Source of the DNA: JAJYBV01 sp021812265
GTDB taxonomy: Bacteria > Chloroflexota > Ktedonobacteria > Ktedonobacterales > JACDGC01
DNA: 22,352 nucleotides
Reading direction: 5' to 3'
Assembly: GCA_027459525.1 (NCBI GenBank)
Contig: DAIDIC010000213.1
Location: forward strand, 1 to 22,352
The position numbers were made by a program, and so were the translations under genes. Below, in pieces: positions 8,549-16,526 of the stretch (positions are counted from its first letter, which is position 1; every line of letters starts with the position of its first letter). Below the pieces are notes generated by a model that was not told the origin of the DNA, did no database searches, and saw only the letters and a list, made by a program, of their open reading frames with translations.

Positions 8549-8679
8549 AATAGAACATAACCTTTACTAAGACTTCCTGAAAATACATACAGCAGGCATG
8601 CATAGTACATCATCCGGCCGTATATATGAAACACACGCTTTTACCACTTACTTAATAAGCGAAATGTGTTCCAATGCTC

Positions 8680-8709
8680 AGTATAACGGAGCAATTTGAA
8701 TATCTCCAA
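8680..8709 (-). promoter_or_regulatory. Candidate sigma70-type promoter for the PBP gene at 5372-8548
   Basis: On the minus strand TTGGAG (8704-8709), an 18-bp spacer and TATACT (8680-8685), about 130 bp before the ATG. The -10 box matches the consensus in five of six positions, the -35 box in four. Confidence 0.35.
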
Positions 8710-8752
8710 CCTATGGGCAGAGTATCCCATTCCAGAAGTTATTCATTGTATA

Positions 8753-8795
8753 AAAGCAGTTATGTGGCCAGATTCTTAGCCACACATTCTGCTTT
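8753..8795 (-). terminator. Terminator-like hairpin after the pentapeptide-repeat gene
   Basis: Outer arms AAAGCAG/CTGCTTT (8753-8759 with 8789-8795) and inner arms TGTGGC/GCCACA (8763-8768 with 8779-8784) form a two-part stem. On the minus strand it is followed by a short T/A run (TTTTATA including the stem end). It lies about 80 bp past the stop codon at 8876. Confidence 0.45.
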
Positions 8796-8875
8796 CAGCA
8801 ACCCGCCTATAAAATAAGACCTTTAACCGTCATATTTTCAGACACTCAAAATCAGACTTGACAAAAATTTCACAA

Positions 8876-10228
8876 TTACTCATTCATAAGCTGCGCCAAC
8901 GTAACTACCCACAAAATAAGTAATAATAGCCCCAAAAAGGTTTCACTGAATGGCAGCCATTGTAAAGAGGCAATCAGATGGACCTGCGCATTATTTGCAT
9001 AAGCAAATCCAACAAATGAACGAGCGCTGAACATCAACGCCAAAATACCAGCAGACCCTTTTGCGCCAAACATAGCGTATAATCCCGCATATACCCCAAT
9101 AATCAACAGTGACCATCCGGCAATCCACAGTGGTTGCCTGCCATACCCGCTGATGATTCCCTGCGAAGCAGAGCCTAGCCAAGAAAGCAGGCGCGCCGCC
9201 AAAGACCCATATCTGCGACCGCGCCAAGCGTCCAGCGCGGCGTTCCAGCGCGCATGGCAATCCATCCACTTCGATTTTGCGCCAAACCGGCGCGCTTCGG
9301 CAATCAAACCTTGTCCCTGCAAAGCGCTGGCTAACTGGCGATACACTCGCGCTGCCGCGCGGAAATGCGCCTGTTGCGTGGTTAGCGCCGCAGATTGCGC
9401 GTCTATCTCTTCGCCGGATTTTTTCACCAAATTCCAATCTATAACCGTTAAATCTAAAAGCCTCAGCCTGGATCCATCGAAGCGCGCCTCATTTAAAGAT
9501 GCGCCGCCCAAAAAAGTTTGCTCATCCATCACCGTCAATTGTAAATCAGCGCCGGTAAGATTGCACAAACTAAAGTCTGCATTGCGCAAGCGAGCCATTT
9601 TTAAATGCGCGTTTTGTAAATTCGCTCCAACAAAATGAGCGCCTTCACAATTTGCTTCAATAAAATTTGCGTTATTTAAGTCGGCGCGTTCAAACGATAC
9701 ATTATGGAGATCAGTTTTATCAAAGCACGCTCCGGAGCAATTTGCGCCTTCAAAATTAGCGTTAAACAGCACGGCGCCACGCAAATCGGCGCCCGATATT
9801 ACAACTTCAGGGGCGGCGCACCCCGCCAAGTTCGATCCGGCCAGCGAGGCGCTGTCTAAACGCGCGGCGTATTCTCGGCGGTCTTCATCCGACGCCAGCG
9901 GATCTGCCAAGCCAAAAATAACGCCCGGCATATTCAGCCCCTTCAGGTCGGCGCCACGCAAATCAGCGCCGCGCAGATCCAGCGGTTTGCCGCCAGACTC
10001 TGTAAGCAGTCGAATTACATCTTCGCGCTCTAATTTTATTGATTTAAACGGCGCAGGGGGAATATCTCGGGCGGCAATAAAACCAAGCGTTAATTTTCGG
10101 GTAGTATGGCGGGTCTTCTGCTGAACCACGCCGCTAGCGGATGATGGCTGTATTGCTTCGGCAGTGGCGTCGCCTGTATTAGTTTTTGAATTATTCATTT
10201 GCTGCTGCGCATCGGTCCGGTCACTCAT
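8876..10228 (-). CDS. Pentapeptide-repeat protein with C-terminal channel-like membrane domain
   Basis: Encodes 450 residues. Residues 1-~60 are polar. Pentapeptide repeats of A(D/N)LxG type run through ~82-105 and ~125-255 (LRGADLRGADLKG, GANLQNAHLKMARLRNADF), and would form a right-handed beta-helix. A helical linker with VYRQLASALQGQGLIAEARRF (~295-315) follows, then two membrane helices (~366-385 and ~427-447) around a hydrophobic re-entrant-like segment, ALMFSARSFVGFAYANN (~397-413). This order matches pentapeptide proteins fused to a two-helix potassium-channel pore, whose filter is usually TTLGYGD or similar. Here the filter is not conserved, so potassium selectivity is doubtful. I chose ATG 10228 because GGAG lies 8 nt upstream; the ATG at 10252 has no ribosome site. 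The gene stands alone behind a hairpin that separates it from the E2 gene. Its cellular role is unknown. Confidence 0.8.
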   Translation of the reverse strand: MSDRTDAQQQMNNSKTNTGDATAEAIQPSSASGVVQQKTRHTTRKLTLGFIAARDIPPAPFKSIKLEREDVIRLLTESGGKPLDLRGADLRGADLKGLNMPGVIFGLADPLASDEDRREYAARLDSASLAGSNLAGCAAPEVVISGADLRGAVLFNANFEGANCSGACFDKTDLHNVSFERADLNNANFIEANCEGAHFVGANLQNAHLKMARLRNADFSLCNLTGADLQLTVMDEQTFLGGASLNEARFDGSRLRLLDLTVIDWNLVKKSGEEIDAQSAALTTQQAHFRAAARVYRQLASALQGQGLIAEARRFGAKSKWMDCHARWNAALDAWRGRRYGSLAARLLSWLGSASQGIISGYGRQPLWIAGWSLLIIGVYAGLYAMFGAKGSAGILALMFSARSFVGFAYANNAQVHLIASLQWLPFSETFLGLLLLILWVVTLAQLMNE

Positions 10229-10271
10229 CAAAAAATCTCCGAATACAATCATTCCAAGATAAAACAGAACG

Positions 10272-10329
10272 ACCTTCGCAGGAGAAAATATCTCTGGGAT
10301 ATCTTCCTCTGAAATATTTCTGCGAAGGT
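10272..10329 (-). terminator. Long stem-loop after the E2 gene, probable terminator
   Basis: Perfect 10-bp arms ACCTTCGCAG (10272-10281) and CTGCGAAGGT (10320-10329) enclose partly complementary AAATAT/ATATTT segments and an inner GATATC-type hairpin. On the minus strand it lies ~38 bp past the E2 stop and is followed by GTTCTGTTTTATC, a loose T-rich tract. It could also be a leader structure of the pentapeptide gene, which starts 44 bp further on. Confidence 0.45.
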
Positions 10330-10366
10330 TAGGATAACCCGGCCGATAAGGCGCCTCAACAGCGCT

Positions 10367-11611
10367 TTACAGCCGAACGTCTACATCAATCGTATAATTT
10401 TCCAAGCGTTTGCGAACTTCGCGCAGAAATTTTGCGCCTTCTAAACCATCATTGATGCGGTGGTCAAACGAGATAGAGATAAACATCATGCTGCGAACCG
10501 CAATTGCGTCATTTTCAACAACAACAGGACGTTTAATAACAGCGTCCATACTTAATATACCGGCGTTTGGCTGGTTAATAATTGGCGCAGAAAACGTTGT
10601 TCCGAATACCCCAGGATTATTGACAACAAAAGTGCTTCCCTGAACATCATCTGGCGTCAGCCGATTAGAACGCGCGCGCGAGGCTAAATCGTGAAGGCCG
10701 CCGGCAATTTGGGTTAAGTTTAGCGTATCGGTGTTTTTCAGAGTTGCAACAACCAACCCATTCTCGGTTGATATAGCAAAACCGATATTAATATGTTTGC
10801 GAACTTGAATACGATTATCGCTTGTCCAACTGGCGTTCATTGTCGGCACTTCGCGCAAGGATTCGCACACCGCTTTTGTAACAAACGGAACAAACGTTAA
10901 TCCAAACCCATGCTGCGCTTTAAATGAATCTTTATTCCGCTCCATCCATTTCACTATATTGGTCATATCTACTTCCATAAATGTAGTAGCGTGCGGCGAT
11001 GTTGTTTTGCTGCGCACCATATGTTCCGCAATAGCTTTACGAACCGGAGACAACGTAATAAAAGTATCTTCTTCAGATAGCCCTGCAGACGAAATTGCCG
11101 GCGTCACGGCGTTTTTAACCGGAGCTGCCCGTTCAGCCGGCTGGCTGTCGCGCTGCTGCACAAAGGCTAAAATATCTTCTTTGCGCACGCGGCCGCCTTC
11201 ACCGGTTCCTTGAATCTGGCTCAGATCTACATTATATTCAGAAGCAAGTCTTCTGGCGAGAGGCGACACCCGATCTGCCGCAACGCTGACACGTTCAATG
11301 CCGTTTTTAGCGGAAGGCTGCGCAACCCCGGCGGCGGCGGCAGAAGCTCCGACAGAAACCGGCGCAGAAACCTCAGATTCAATTTCGGCAATAATGGCGC
11401 CAACTTTCACAACTTCATCTGTTTGCACTAAAATACGCGCAAGTTTGCCCGCAAACGGCGACGGAAGTTCTGTAGTAATTTTATCGGTGATTATTTCAAC
11501 CAACGGTTCGTCACGGCGAACCATATCTCCTTCATGTTTCAGCCAATTGCCGACAGCTCCTTCAGAAACGGTTTCACCAAGCTGCGGCATGGCAACACGT
11601 TGTATAGTCAC
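10367..11611 (-). CDS. 2-oxo acid dehydrogenase E2 (dihydrolipoamide acyltransferase)
   Basis: Encodes 414 residues: the core of a 2-oxo acid dehydrogenase complex, which transfers the acyl group from lipoyl to CoA in the cytoplasm. Visible parts: one lipoyl domain (1-~78) with the modified lysine in ITDKITTELP (Lys44); an Ala/Pro/Val-rich linker; a peripheral-subunit-binding domain (~114-152; VSPLARRLASEYNVDLSQI, GTGEGGRVRKEDIL); and the catalytic domain (~185-414) with SFDHRINDG (His384, Asp388). The FITLSPVRKAIAEHMVRSK region and single lipoyl domain resemble branched-chain or actinobacterial-type E2s, but the substrate cannot be fixed. I chose GTG 11611 because AAGGGG lies just upstream; the ATG at 11653 lacks a site and would add 14 residues before the conserved lipoyl-domain start. 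E3 is the next gene upstream; E1 is not in the window. Confidence 0.9.
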   Translation of the reverse strand: MTIQRVAMPQLGETVSEGAVGNWLKHEGDMVRRDEPLVEIITDKITTELPSPFAGKLARILVQTDEVVKVGAIIAEIESEVSAPVSVGASAAAAGVAQPSAKNGIERVSVAADRVSPLARRLASEYNVDLSQIQGTGEGGRVRKEDILAFVQQRDSQPAERAAPVKNAVTPAISSAGLSEEDTFITLSPVRKAIAEHMVRSKTTSPHATTFMEVDMTNIVKWMERNKDSFKAQHGFGLTFVPFVTKAVCESLREVPTMNASWTSDNRIQVRKHINIGFAISTENGLVVATLKNTDTLNLTQIAGGLHDLASRARSNRLTPDDVQGSTFVVNNPGVFGTTFSAPIINQPNAGILSMDAVIKRPVVVENDAIAVRSMMFISISFDHRINDGLEGAKFLREVRKRLENYTIDVDVRL

Positions 11612-11630
11612 AAAACACCCCTTCGTGCAG

Positions 11631-11647
11631 ATAATATCTGATATTAT
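11631..11647. promoter_or_regulatory. 17-bp perfect palindrome just upstream of the E2 ribosome site
   Basis: ATAATATCTGATATTAT: arms of 8 bp around one central base. It lies 20 bp upstream of the GTG start, next to the ribosome site. The position fits an operator or a 5'-leader hairpin; no regulator can be named. Confidence 0.35.
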
Positions 11648-11839
11648 TGACATATGTTAATTTGAAAATATCTAACACACATCATACTTCTTCTCATATT
11701 TTCAGCATGTTTCAGGGAAAACGTCAAGTTAAACGTACCGTTGGCGGATTATTTTTGGCGGATATTGCAAAATCAGTGAGAAGAAACGTGATAATAAAAG
11801 AATTTTGATAACACATATGATACTTTGTCAATAAATAAG

Positions 11840-11870
11840 GCGCCGCGCTTCACAAACTGTCGCGCGGCGC
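11840..11870 (-). terminator. Rho-independent terminator after the E3 gene
   Basis: Perfect 9-bp all-G/C stem (GCGCCGCGC, 11840-11848, with 11862-11870) and a 13-nt loop, followed on the minus strand by CTTATTTATT. It lies ~30 bp past the stop. It implies that E2, further downstream, needs its own promoter. A consensus -35 hexamer TTGACA (11826-11831, minus strand) follows directly, but no well-spaced -10 box was found. Confidence 0.7.
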
Positions 11871-11900
11871 ACTTCTTAAACAAAAATCCTAAGAATGGCA

Positions 11901-13337
11901 TTATTTTCTTTGATAAATATGCACTGCGCGCTGTTCGGCGGCTAGCACAGCTTCGCGCAACGCTTCGCTGAACGTTGGGTGCGCATGCACAGTATTAATA
12001 ATTTCAGCGGCGGTTAATTCACCTTTCATAGCCAACGCAAATTCTGCAATCAAATTCGGCGCGTCTTGTCCGGCAATAGAAGCGCCAAGAATCTCACCAT
12101 AGCGGCCTAATATTACTTTTATCATTCCTTCGGTGTTATTCGACGCCAAAGCTTTGCCATTCGCCGCCCATGGAAAAGTTCCTACCTTTGCTTGGGGATC
12201 TTTTTCTTTCGCCTGCGCCTCGGTCAGTCCGACAGAAGCAAGCTCGGGGAACGTAAACACGGGTCGGGGAATGACAGTATAATCCATTATTGTATCGTGG
12301 CCCATACAATTTTCTGCCGCAACTTCACCCTCAGTCATAGCAGTGTGCGCCAATTGGGTTTTGCCGGAAAGATCACCAATTGCATAAACTCCGGGGATAT
12401 TTGTTCGCATATGGTCATCAACAACAACTTTATTGCGATCCATCTGCAGACCATGTTGTATTAAACCTTGTATTCCTTCGGGATTAGCTGTTCGGCCAAC
12501 AGCAACCAACACATATTCTCCCGAAACGCTCACTGGACCGTTCGGTCCGGAAGCGACAACCACTTTACCTTCGGGAGTGTCTGTAATTGATTCCACTTTG
12601 GTGTTCAGGTGAATTTGCGCGCCGCGTTTTTTTAATGATTTTTCTAAATATTTGACAATTTCGGGTTCTTCATAGGCAATCATGCTGGGCAGCATTTCAA
12701 TAATTGTTACCTTAGACCCCAGCGCGTTAAACAAACAGGCAAATTCAACAGCAATAACACCGCCGCCAATGCAAACCAACGAATCGGGAACCTTAGTTAA
12801 TTCCAGCGCTTCTGTGCTGAAAATAACATTTTTACCATCTATCCCGGGAAACGGCGGACGAACAGGAACAGATCCCTGCGCCAAGATAATATTTTTAGCG
12901 CGCAACGTTGTTTCAGCGCCATTTTGCGCAGTTACAACCACTTTCCCCGGTTCATCTACACGACCGGCGCCGGTAAATGTAGTGACGCCATTCGCTTTCA
13001 GCAGCGCAGCAACACCGCTCGTCAGCTGCTTTACCACTTTTGTTTTATACGCAACAGCTTTTACCATATCAAATTTTGGCGGCTCGGCTAAAATTCCCAA
13101 AGAATCCAGATCTTTAAATTTACTGTATTCTTCGGCAATATGCAGCAACGCTTTTGACGGGATACAGCCAACATTTAAGCAAGTTCCGCCAATATATTGC
13201 TTTTCGATTACCGCGGCAGAAGCGCCGAGCTGAGCAGCCCGAATTGCCGCTACATAGCCGCCGGGACCCGCGCCGATAACGATGACATCAAACTCAGTTT
13301 TAGAAGAGGCGCCGGATGCGCCTGCTGAAGTTGCCAT
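11901..13337 (-). CDS. lpdA: Dihydrolipoamide dehydrogenase (E3)
   Basis: Encodes 478 residues: the FAD flavoprotein that re-oxidises dihydrolipoyl groups of E2 (or of glycine-cleavage H protein) with NAD+. Visible motifs: FAD-binding GAGPGG (22-27); the redox disulfide GTCLNVGCIPSK (Cys53, Cys58); the NAD-binding IGGGVIAVEF; the second FAD motif VYAIGDL; and the active-site dyad in HAHPTFSEAL (His453, Glu458) at the C-terminal interface. Length is normal for the family (about 460-480). A short Ala/Ser/Gly-rich leader (~15 residues) precedes the Rossmann fold. The ribosome site is a weak GGA about ten bases before ATG 13337. A 10-bp palindrome, CAGATATCTG (13393-13402), lies in the upstream region, and a MITE copy begins 92 bp before the start codon, so the native promoter may have been displaced. 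Confidence 0.95.
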   Translation of the reverse strand: MATSAGASGASSKTEFDVIVIGAGPGGYVAAIRAAQLGASAAVIEKQYIGGTCLNVGCIPSKALLHIAEEYSKFKDLDSLGILAEPPKFDMVKAVAYKTKVVKQLTSGVAALLKANGVTTFTGAGRVDEPGKVVVTAQNGAETTLRAKNIILAQGSVPVRPPFPGIDGKNVIFSTEALELTKVPDSLVCIGGGVIAVEFACLFNALGSKVTIIEMLPSMIAYEEPEIVKYLEKSLKKRGAQIHLNTKVESITDTPEGKVVVASGPNGPVSVSGEYVLVAVGRTANPEGIQGLIQHGLQMDRNKVVVDDHMRTNIPGVYAIGDLSGKTQLAHTAMTEGEVAAENCMGHDTIMDYTVIPRPVFTFPELASVGLTEAQAKEKDPQAKVGTFPWAANGKALASNNTEGMIKVILGRYGEILGASIAGQDAPNLIAEFALAMKGELTAAEIINTVHAHPTFSEALREAVLAAEQRAVHIYQRK

Positions 13338-13754
13338 AAAAATTATTTCCAGCTTCCGTTTACTAAAATTTATGTTGCGCGCCGTCTGTGAACAGATATC
13401 TGCAACACGATATATATATAATTATATTAGGACTTTCGCTTGAAAGAGAAGCATATGGTTCTCGTACCTGAAACAGAGAGAGGTCCGGGGACACCCCAGA
13501 ACCCCATACAAGAGGCAATGCCCCTTGTATATCCTCGATGTTCCATGCTGAAGCGAAAGTCCTGTATATGTTTCAGCGCGTTGGTTTATTATCCCATTCA
13601 GGATATCACATTGCAAAACAGAACGGTTGGGCATATCTGCAAAGTCAGCTATATCACCGCGAATAAAACTGCAGGCGTATAACGCTATCCCTTCAGCAAA
13701 ATTTTTTCTGTCCGATAGTATGAGAGAAGATTACTTATAACCGGTGGAAGTTAA
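13338..13754. other. 417-bp divergent intergenic region between E3 and the cyclic-di-GMP gene
   Basis: Holds the palindrome CAGATATCTG (13393-13402), an A/T run with alternating TA (13410-13428), the MITE copy at 13429-13563, and ~190 bp of leader for the plus-strand gene. A TATAAC box (13679-13684) could be a -10 element for that gene, but no good -35 hexamer stands before it. No cyclic-di-GMP riboswitch was recognised. Confidence 0.4.
13429..13563 (+). repeat. MITE-like 135-bp element, copy A
   Basis: Bounded by perfect 13-bp terminal inverted repeats, AGGACTTTCGCTT (13429-13441) and its complement (13551-13563). Inside are two hairpins: a near-perfect 23-bp palindrome around GGCAATGCC (13507-13529) and TCCGGGG/CCCCAGA (13484-13490 with 13494-13500). 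An inverted copy of the same length lies at 16542-16676, with about ten differences by my alignment, mostly transitions. No transposase is encoded, so it fits a non-autonomous miniature element moved in trans. No clear target-site duplication is seen, though the left flank is A/T-rich. Confidence 0.8.
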
Positions 13755-16526
13755 ATGCTGTATTATCACAGATTCGTTCAGAAGGCGGGAAATTGGATGT
13801 GCCCGCCAAGAGATGAAACACAAGAATCTATGGAATCATATGTAGAAAGAAAATTTATTTCAAAATTTTTGCCTATACCACTGCTGGCGGTATTTGTCAG
13901 AGATTCGATTTCCCTAGCGCAAACTCCATCTAATTTACTGCCTGCATATCTGCTTTTACTAGCATCTGCCGCAGTATTTTTATGTATTGCAATTAGAGAA
14001 ATCCACTTTATGCGCCACAAAAATGGCTTATTTATCGCCATATTAACGGGAACCATTTTAAGTTATATTGTACTTTTTTTGATTTACAATCCAGATAAAA
14101 CATACTGGAGAGTAGAGCAATCTACTATCTTTACATTATCGTTACTATTAGATGGGCTATACATTAACCGGGTTTCCATTTGGATATTTGCAGTGGCAAA
14201 CAGTATTTTTAGCGCAAGCCTTAATTTGATATACTTTCATAACCCGTTTCCCCTTCAAATATTATTTTCGATTATACCCATTTTTGCAATTACTTGGGTA
14301 ATCCAAACGTATTATCATTCTTTGTATACATCGGTATATGAAGGTGAATATTATTTAAAAATGCATAATTCTTTGGCGATACAAAATACTAAGATTGAGA
14401 CATTGAACGCTACTTTGCAGACTGAATCCAAGAAAAACGCGCAAACATTCAACCAACTTGAACTGATTTTTAATTCATCATCCGATATTATGTATTTTTA
14501 TAATACTGATGGAGAGATAATTCTTGTGAATAAGCAAGGATTAGATTTTGCTGAAAAACTGACTAATCCGCAATTAAATAAAATACAGTTTACTATTTTT
14601 ACTCAAGAAGGCGAGCGTATAGAAAGCGATCAAAACCGATCAAGAATTTTAGCTCATGTAATGGAAGATGGCCAAACACAGAAAATTCGCTTGGTGGCGT
14701 GGGATAAAAAAATCTATATTCTTGAAAGCACTGCAAAAAAATTCATCGATCCTGATGGCAATTGCATCGGATATTTAGAGATAGTTCAAGATAAAACAGC
14801 AGACTATAAAAATTCAGAAAAAAATAATATCTTGCAAACGGTAGCCAGATTATGCAATCATGCGGCAGATATAGAATCGGTTGCGCAAATGGCGTTGACC
14901 GGCGCGGCGCAAGGCATACATTTTTCCTTAGGCGCTATCCTTATAGCGGAAGACGACAATCCCGAAAAATTACGCCTGCTTTCATCGTATGCGGCTAATG
15001 ACCAAGTGAAGAAAATTTTTAAAACAATTGAACAAAACGTAACAAACCACATAGGCTATATGAAACTGATGCCGCAATTAATTCAATGTTTTCAGTCTAA
15101 TACGCCGGTTTTCAATTTTCCTGTAAATGACACCGAACTATTCCATAACAGCGAATACACCGATTATGCGTTATCTTTTCTGCCATTGCAATTTAACAAA
15201 GAAACATTTGGCTTATTTGGATTTATGTATAGGGCAAAATCTTTAACCGATCCGCTGCTTACAGACACCGAATTTCTGCTTACTATAACCGAGGAAATTG
15301 CGACTTCGCTGCATCGTGCGCTGCTTTTTGAAAATGCGCAGAAAATGGCGTTGTTCGATTCCGCAACAGGTCTGCGTAATTATCGATCGTTGCAAGATGT
15401 ATTGCATAGTGAAATATCGATATCATCAACAAATGGTTTACCGTTAGCGCTGCTCATTTTAGATATCGATCATTTCCGTCATTTTAATGAAGAATTTGGC
15501 CACGATAGCGGTGATATGGTTTTACGTTTTATTGCAAAAATATTAGGGACCAATGGAACAGCGGCAAGATACGGCGGCGATGAAATCGCTATTATCTTAC
15601 CGGCAAGCAACCTTGAAGAATCTATTGAGTTTGCCGAAAAACTGCAAATTGATATTCATGCGCAATTATTAGAAATATTTGCCGGCACAGAAGATTTATT
15701 ATCATTAACCATCGGGTTAGCTATGTATCCACTGCATGCGTCGGCGCCCGGATCGTTGATGAAAGCCGCAGAACTGGCTTTATTTGCCGCTAAACGCAAA
15801 GGGCGCAGATGCGTTGTCGCTTTTAATCATGATCTGCTTCAAGAACAAACAAAGTCGTTTATTCCGCGAATCATCGCATCAACCGATTCATTTGATTTTG
15901 GCGATCTTTCCCTGCCGACAGGCAATGAGCTTGAAACGGTGCAATCACTGGTTACCGCAGTAGATTTACGCGATGGATATACAGCTTCTCATTCCGAAAA
16001 TGTATCTCGCTATGCTGTGGCAATTGCAAAAGAAATTCGTTTAAGTTACGAAGAAATAGAGATTTTGCGATTAGGGGGATTGGTGCATGATGTTGGGAAA
16101 ATCGGCGTTTCTGATGAAATTTTGCGAAAACCCGGAAAACTAACCAAAGATGAATGGAACATTATGCAAGCGCACACAACAATGGGCGAAGCTATTTTGG
16201 CGCCGCTGCACCAAATGCGTGTATTTATTCCACTTACCCGCTGGCACCACGAACGATTAGATGGATCGGGGTATCCCGATGGATTAAAAGGAGATGAAAT
16301 ACCTATGTTGGTGCGAATTCTTTCCGTAGCCGATGTGTTTGACGCTTACACCGCAGAGCGGCCATACCATCCGGGCAGATCCGCGCTGGACGGCATAACA
16401 TTTCTGCGCAAAGAAGCGAACTCAAATCGCTTGGACACGAAGTATGTTGAAGCGTTGGCGCAAATATTGGAAGAAGAGCGATATGTTGTGCATACGGATG
16501 ATATCCGACAAGATGAGGCTGCGTAA
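13755..16526 (+). CDS. Membrane-bound GGDEF/HD-GYP cyclic-di-GMP protein with PAS-like and GAF-like domains
   Basis: Encodes 923 residues. Order: about five membrane helices (~37-185); a coiled linker; a PAS-like segment (~232-350, IFNSSSDIMYFYNTDGEIILVN); a GAF-like segment (~355-525); a GGDEF domain (~530-690) with LFDSATGLRNY, LDIDHFRHFNEEFGHDSGD and RYGGDEI (607-611); and an HD-GYP domain (~725-910) with HDVGKIG (His778-Asp779), HHERLDGSGYPDGLKGDEIP and VADVFDAYTAERPY. GGDEF enzymes make cyclic-di-GMP and HD-GYP enzymes hydrolyse it. The HD-GYP motifs are intact. The GGDEF site has Ile for the final Phe and lacks the RxxD inhibitory site, so its activity is less certain. The start follows GGTGGAAG closely. 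It is the only complete plus-strand gene, looks more A+T-rich than its neighbours, and is flanked by inverted MITE copies. Confidence 0.93.
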   Translation: MLYYHRFVQKAGNWMCPPRDETQESMESYVERKFISKFLPIPLLAVFVRDSISLAQTPSNLLPAYLLLLASAAVFLCIAIREIHFMRHKNGLFIAILTGTILSYIVLFLIYNPDKTYWRVEQSTIFTLSLLLDGLYINRVSIWIFAVANSIFSASLNLIYFHNPFPLQILFSIIPIFAITWVIQTYYHSLYTSVYEGEYYLKMHNSLAIQNTKIETLNATLQTESKKNAQTFNQLELIFNSSSDIMYFYNTDGEIILVNKQGLDFAEKLTNPQLNKIQFTIFTQEGERIESDQNRSRILAHVMEDGQTQKIRLVAWDKKIYILESTAKKFIDPDGNCIGYLEIVQDKTADYKNSEKNNILQTVARLCNHAADIESVAQMALTGAAQGIHFSLGAILIAEDDNPEKLRLLSSYAANDQVKKIFKTIEQNVTNHIGYMKLMPQLIQCFQSNTPVFNFPVNDTELFHNSEYTDYALSFLPLQFNKETFGLFGFMYRAKSLTDPLLTDTEFLLTITEEIATSLHRALLFENAQKMALFDSATGLRNYRSLQDVLHSEISISSTNGLPLALLILDIDHFRHFNEEFGHDSGDMVLRFIAKILGTNGTAARYGGDEIAIILPASNLEESIEFAEKLQIDIHAQLLEIFAGTEDLLSLTIGLAMYPLHASAPGSLMKAAELALFAAKRKGRRCVVAFNHDLLQEQTKSFIPRIIASTDSFDFGDLSLPTGNELETVQSLVTAVDLRDGYTASHSENVSRYAVAIAKEIRLSYEEIEILRLGGLVHDVGKIGVSDEILRKPGKLTKDEWNIMQAHTTMGEAILAPLHQMRVFIPLTRWHHERLDGSGYPDGLKGDEIPMLVRILSVADVFDAYTAERPYHPGRSALDGITFLRKEANSNRLDTKYVEALAQILEEERYVVHTDDIRQDEAA

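Larger units (their letters stand above)
8549..8875. other. 327-bp intergenic region upstream of the PBP gene
   Basis: Non-coding as far as can be seen. It holds the terminator-like hairpin 8753-8795 of the pentapeptide gene and the promoter candidate 8680-8709 for the PBP gene. The remaining ~130 bases would be the 5' leader of the PBP mRNA; no riboswitch was recognised in it. Confidence 0.5.

Noticed and set aside
13422..13682. Small open frames on both strands across MITE copy A (and similarly 16303-16728 across copy B)
   Set aside because: The frames recur only because the repeat recurs; changes between copies alter amino acids freely, and there are no ribosome sites. Treated as non-coding.
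13564..13754. Cyclic-di-GMP riboswitch in the leader of the GGDEF/HD-GYP gene
   Set aside because: Looked for the conserved aptamer core and found none.
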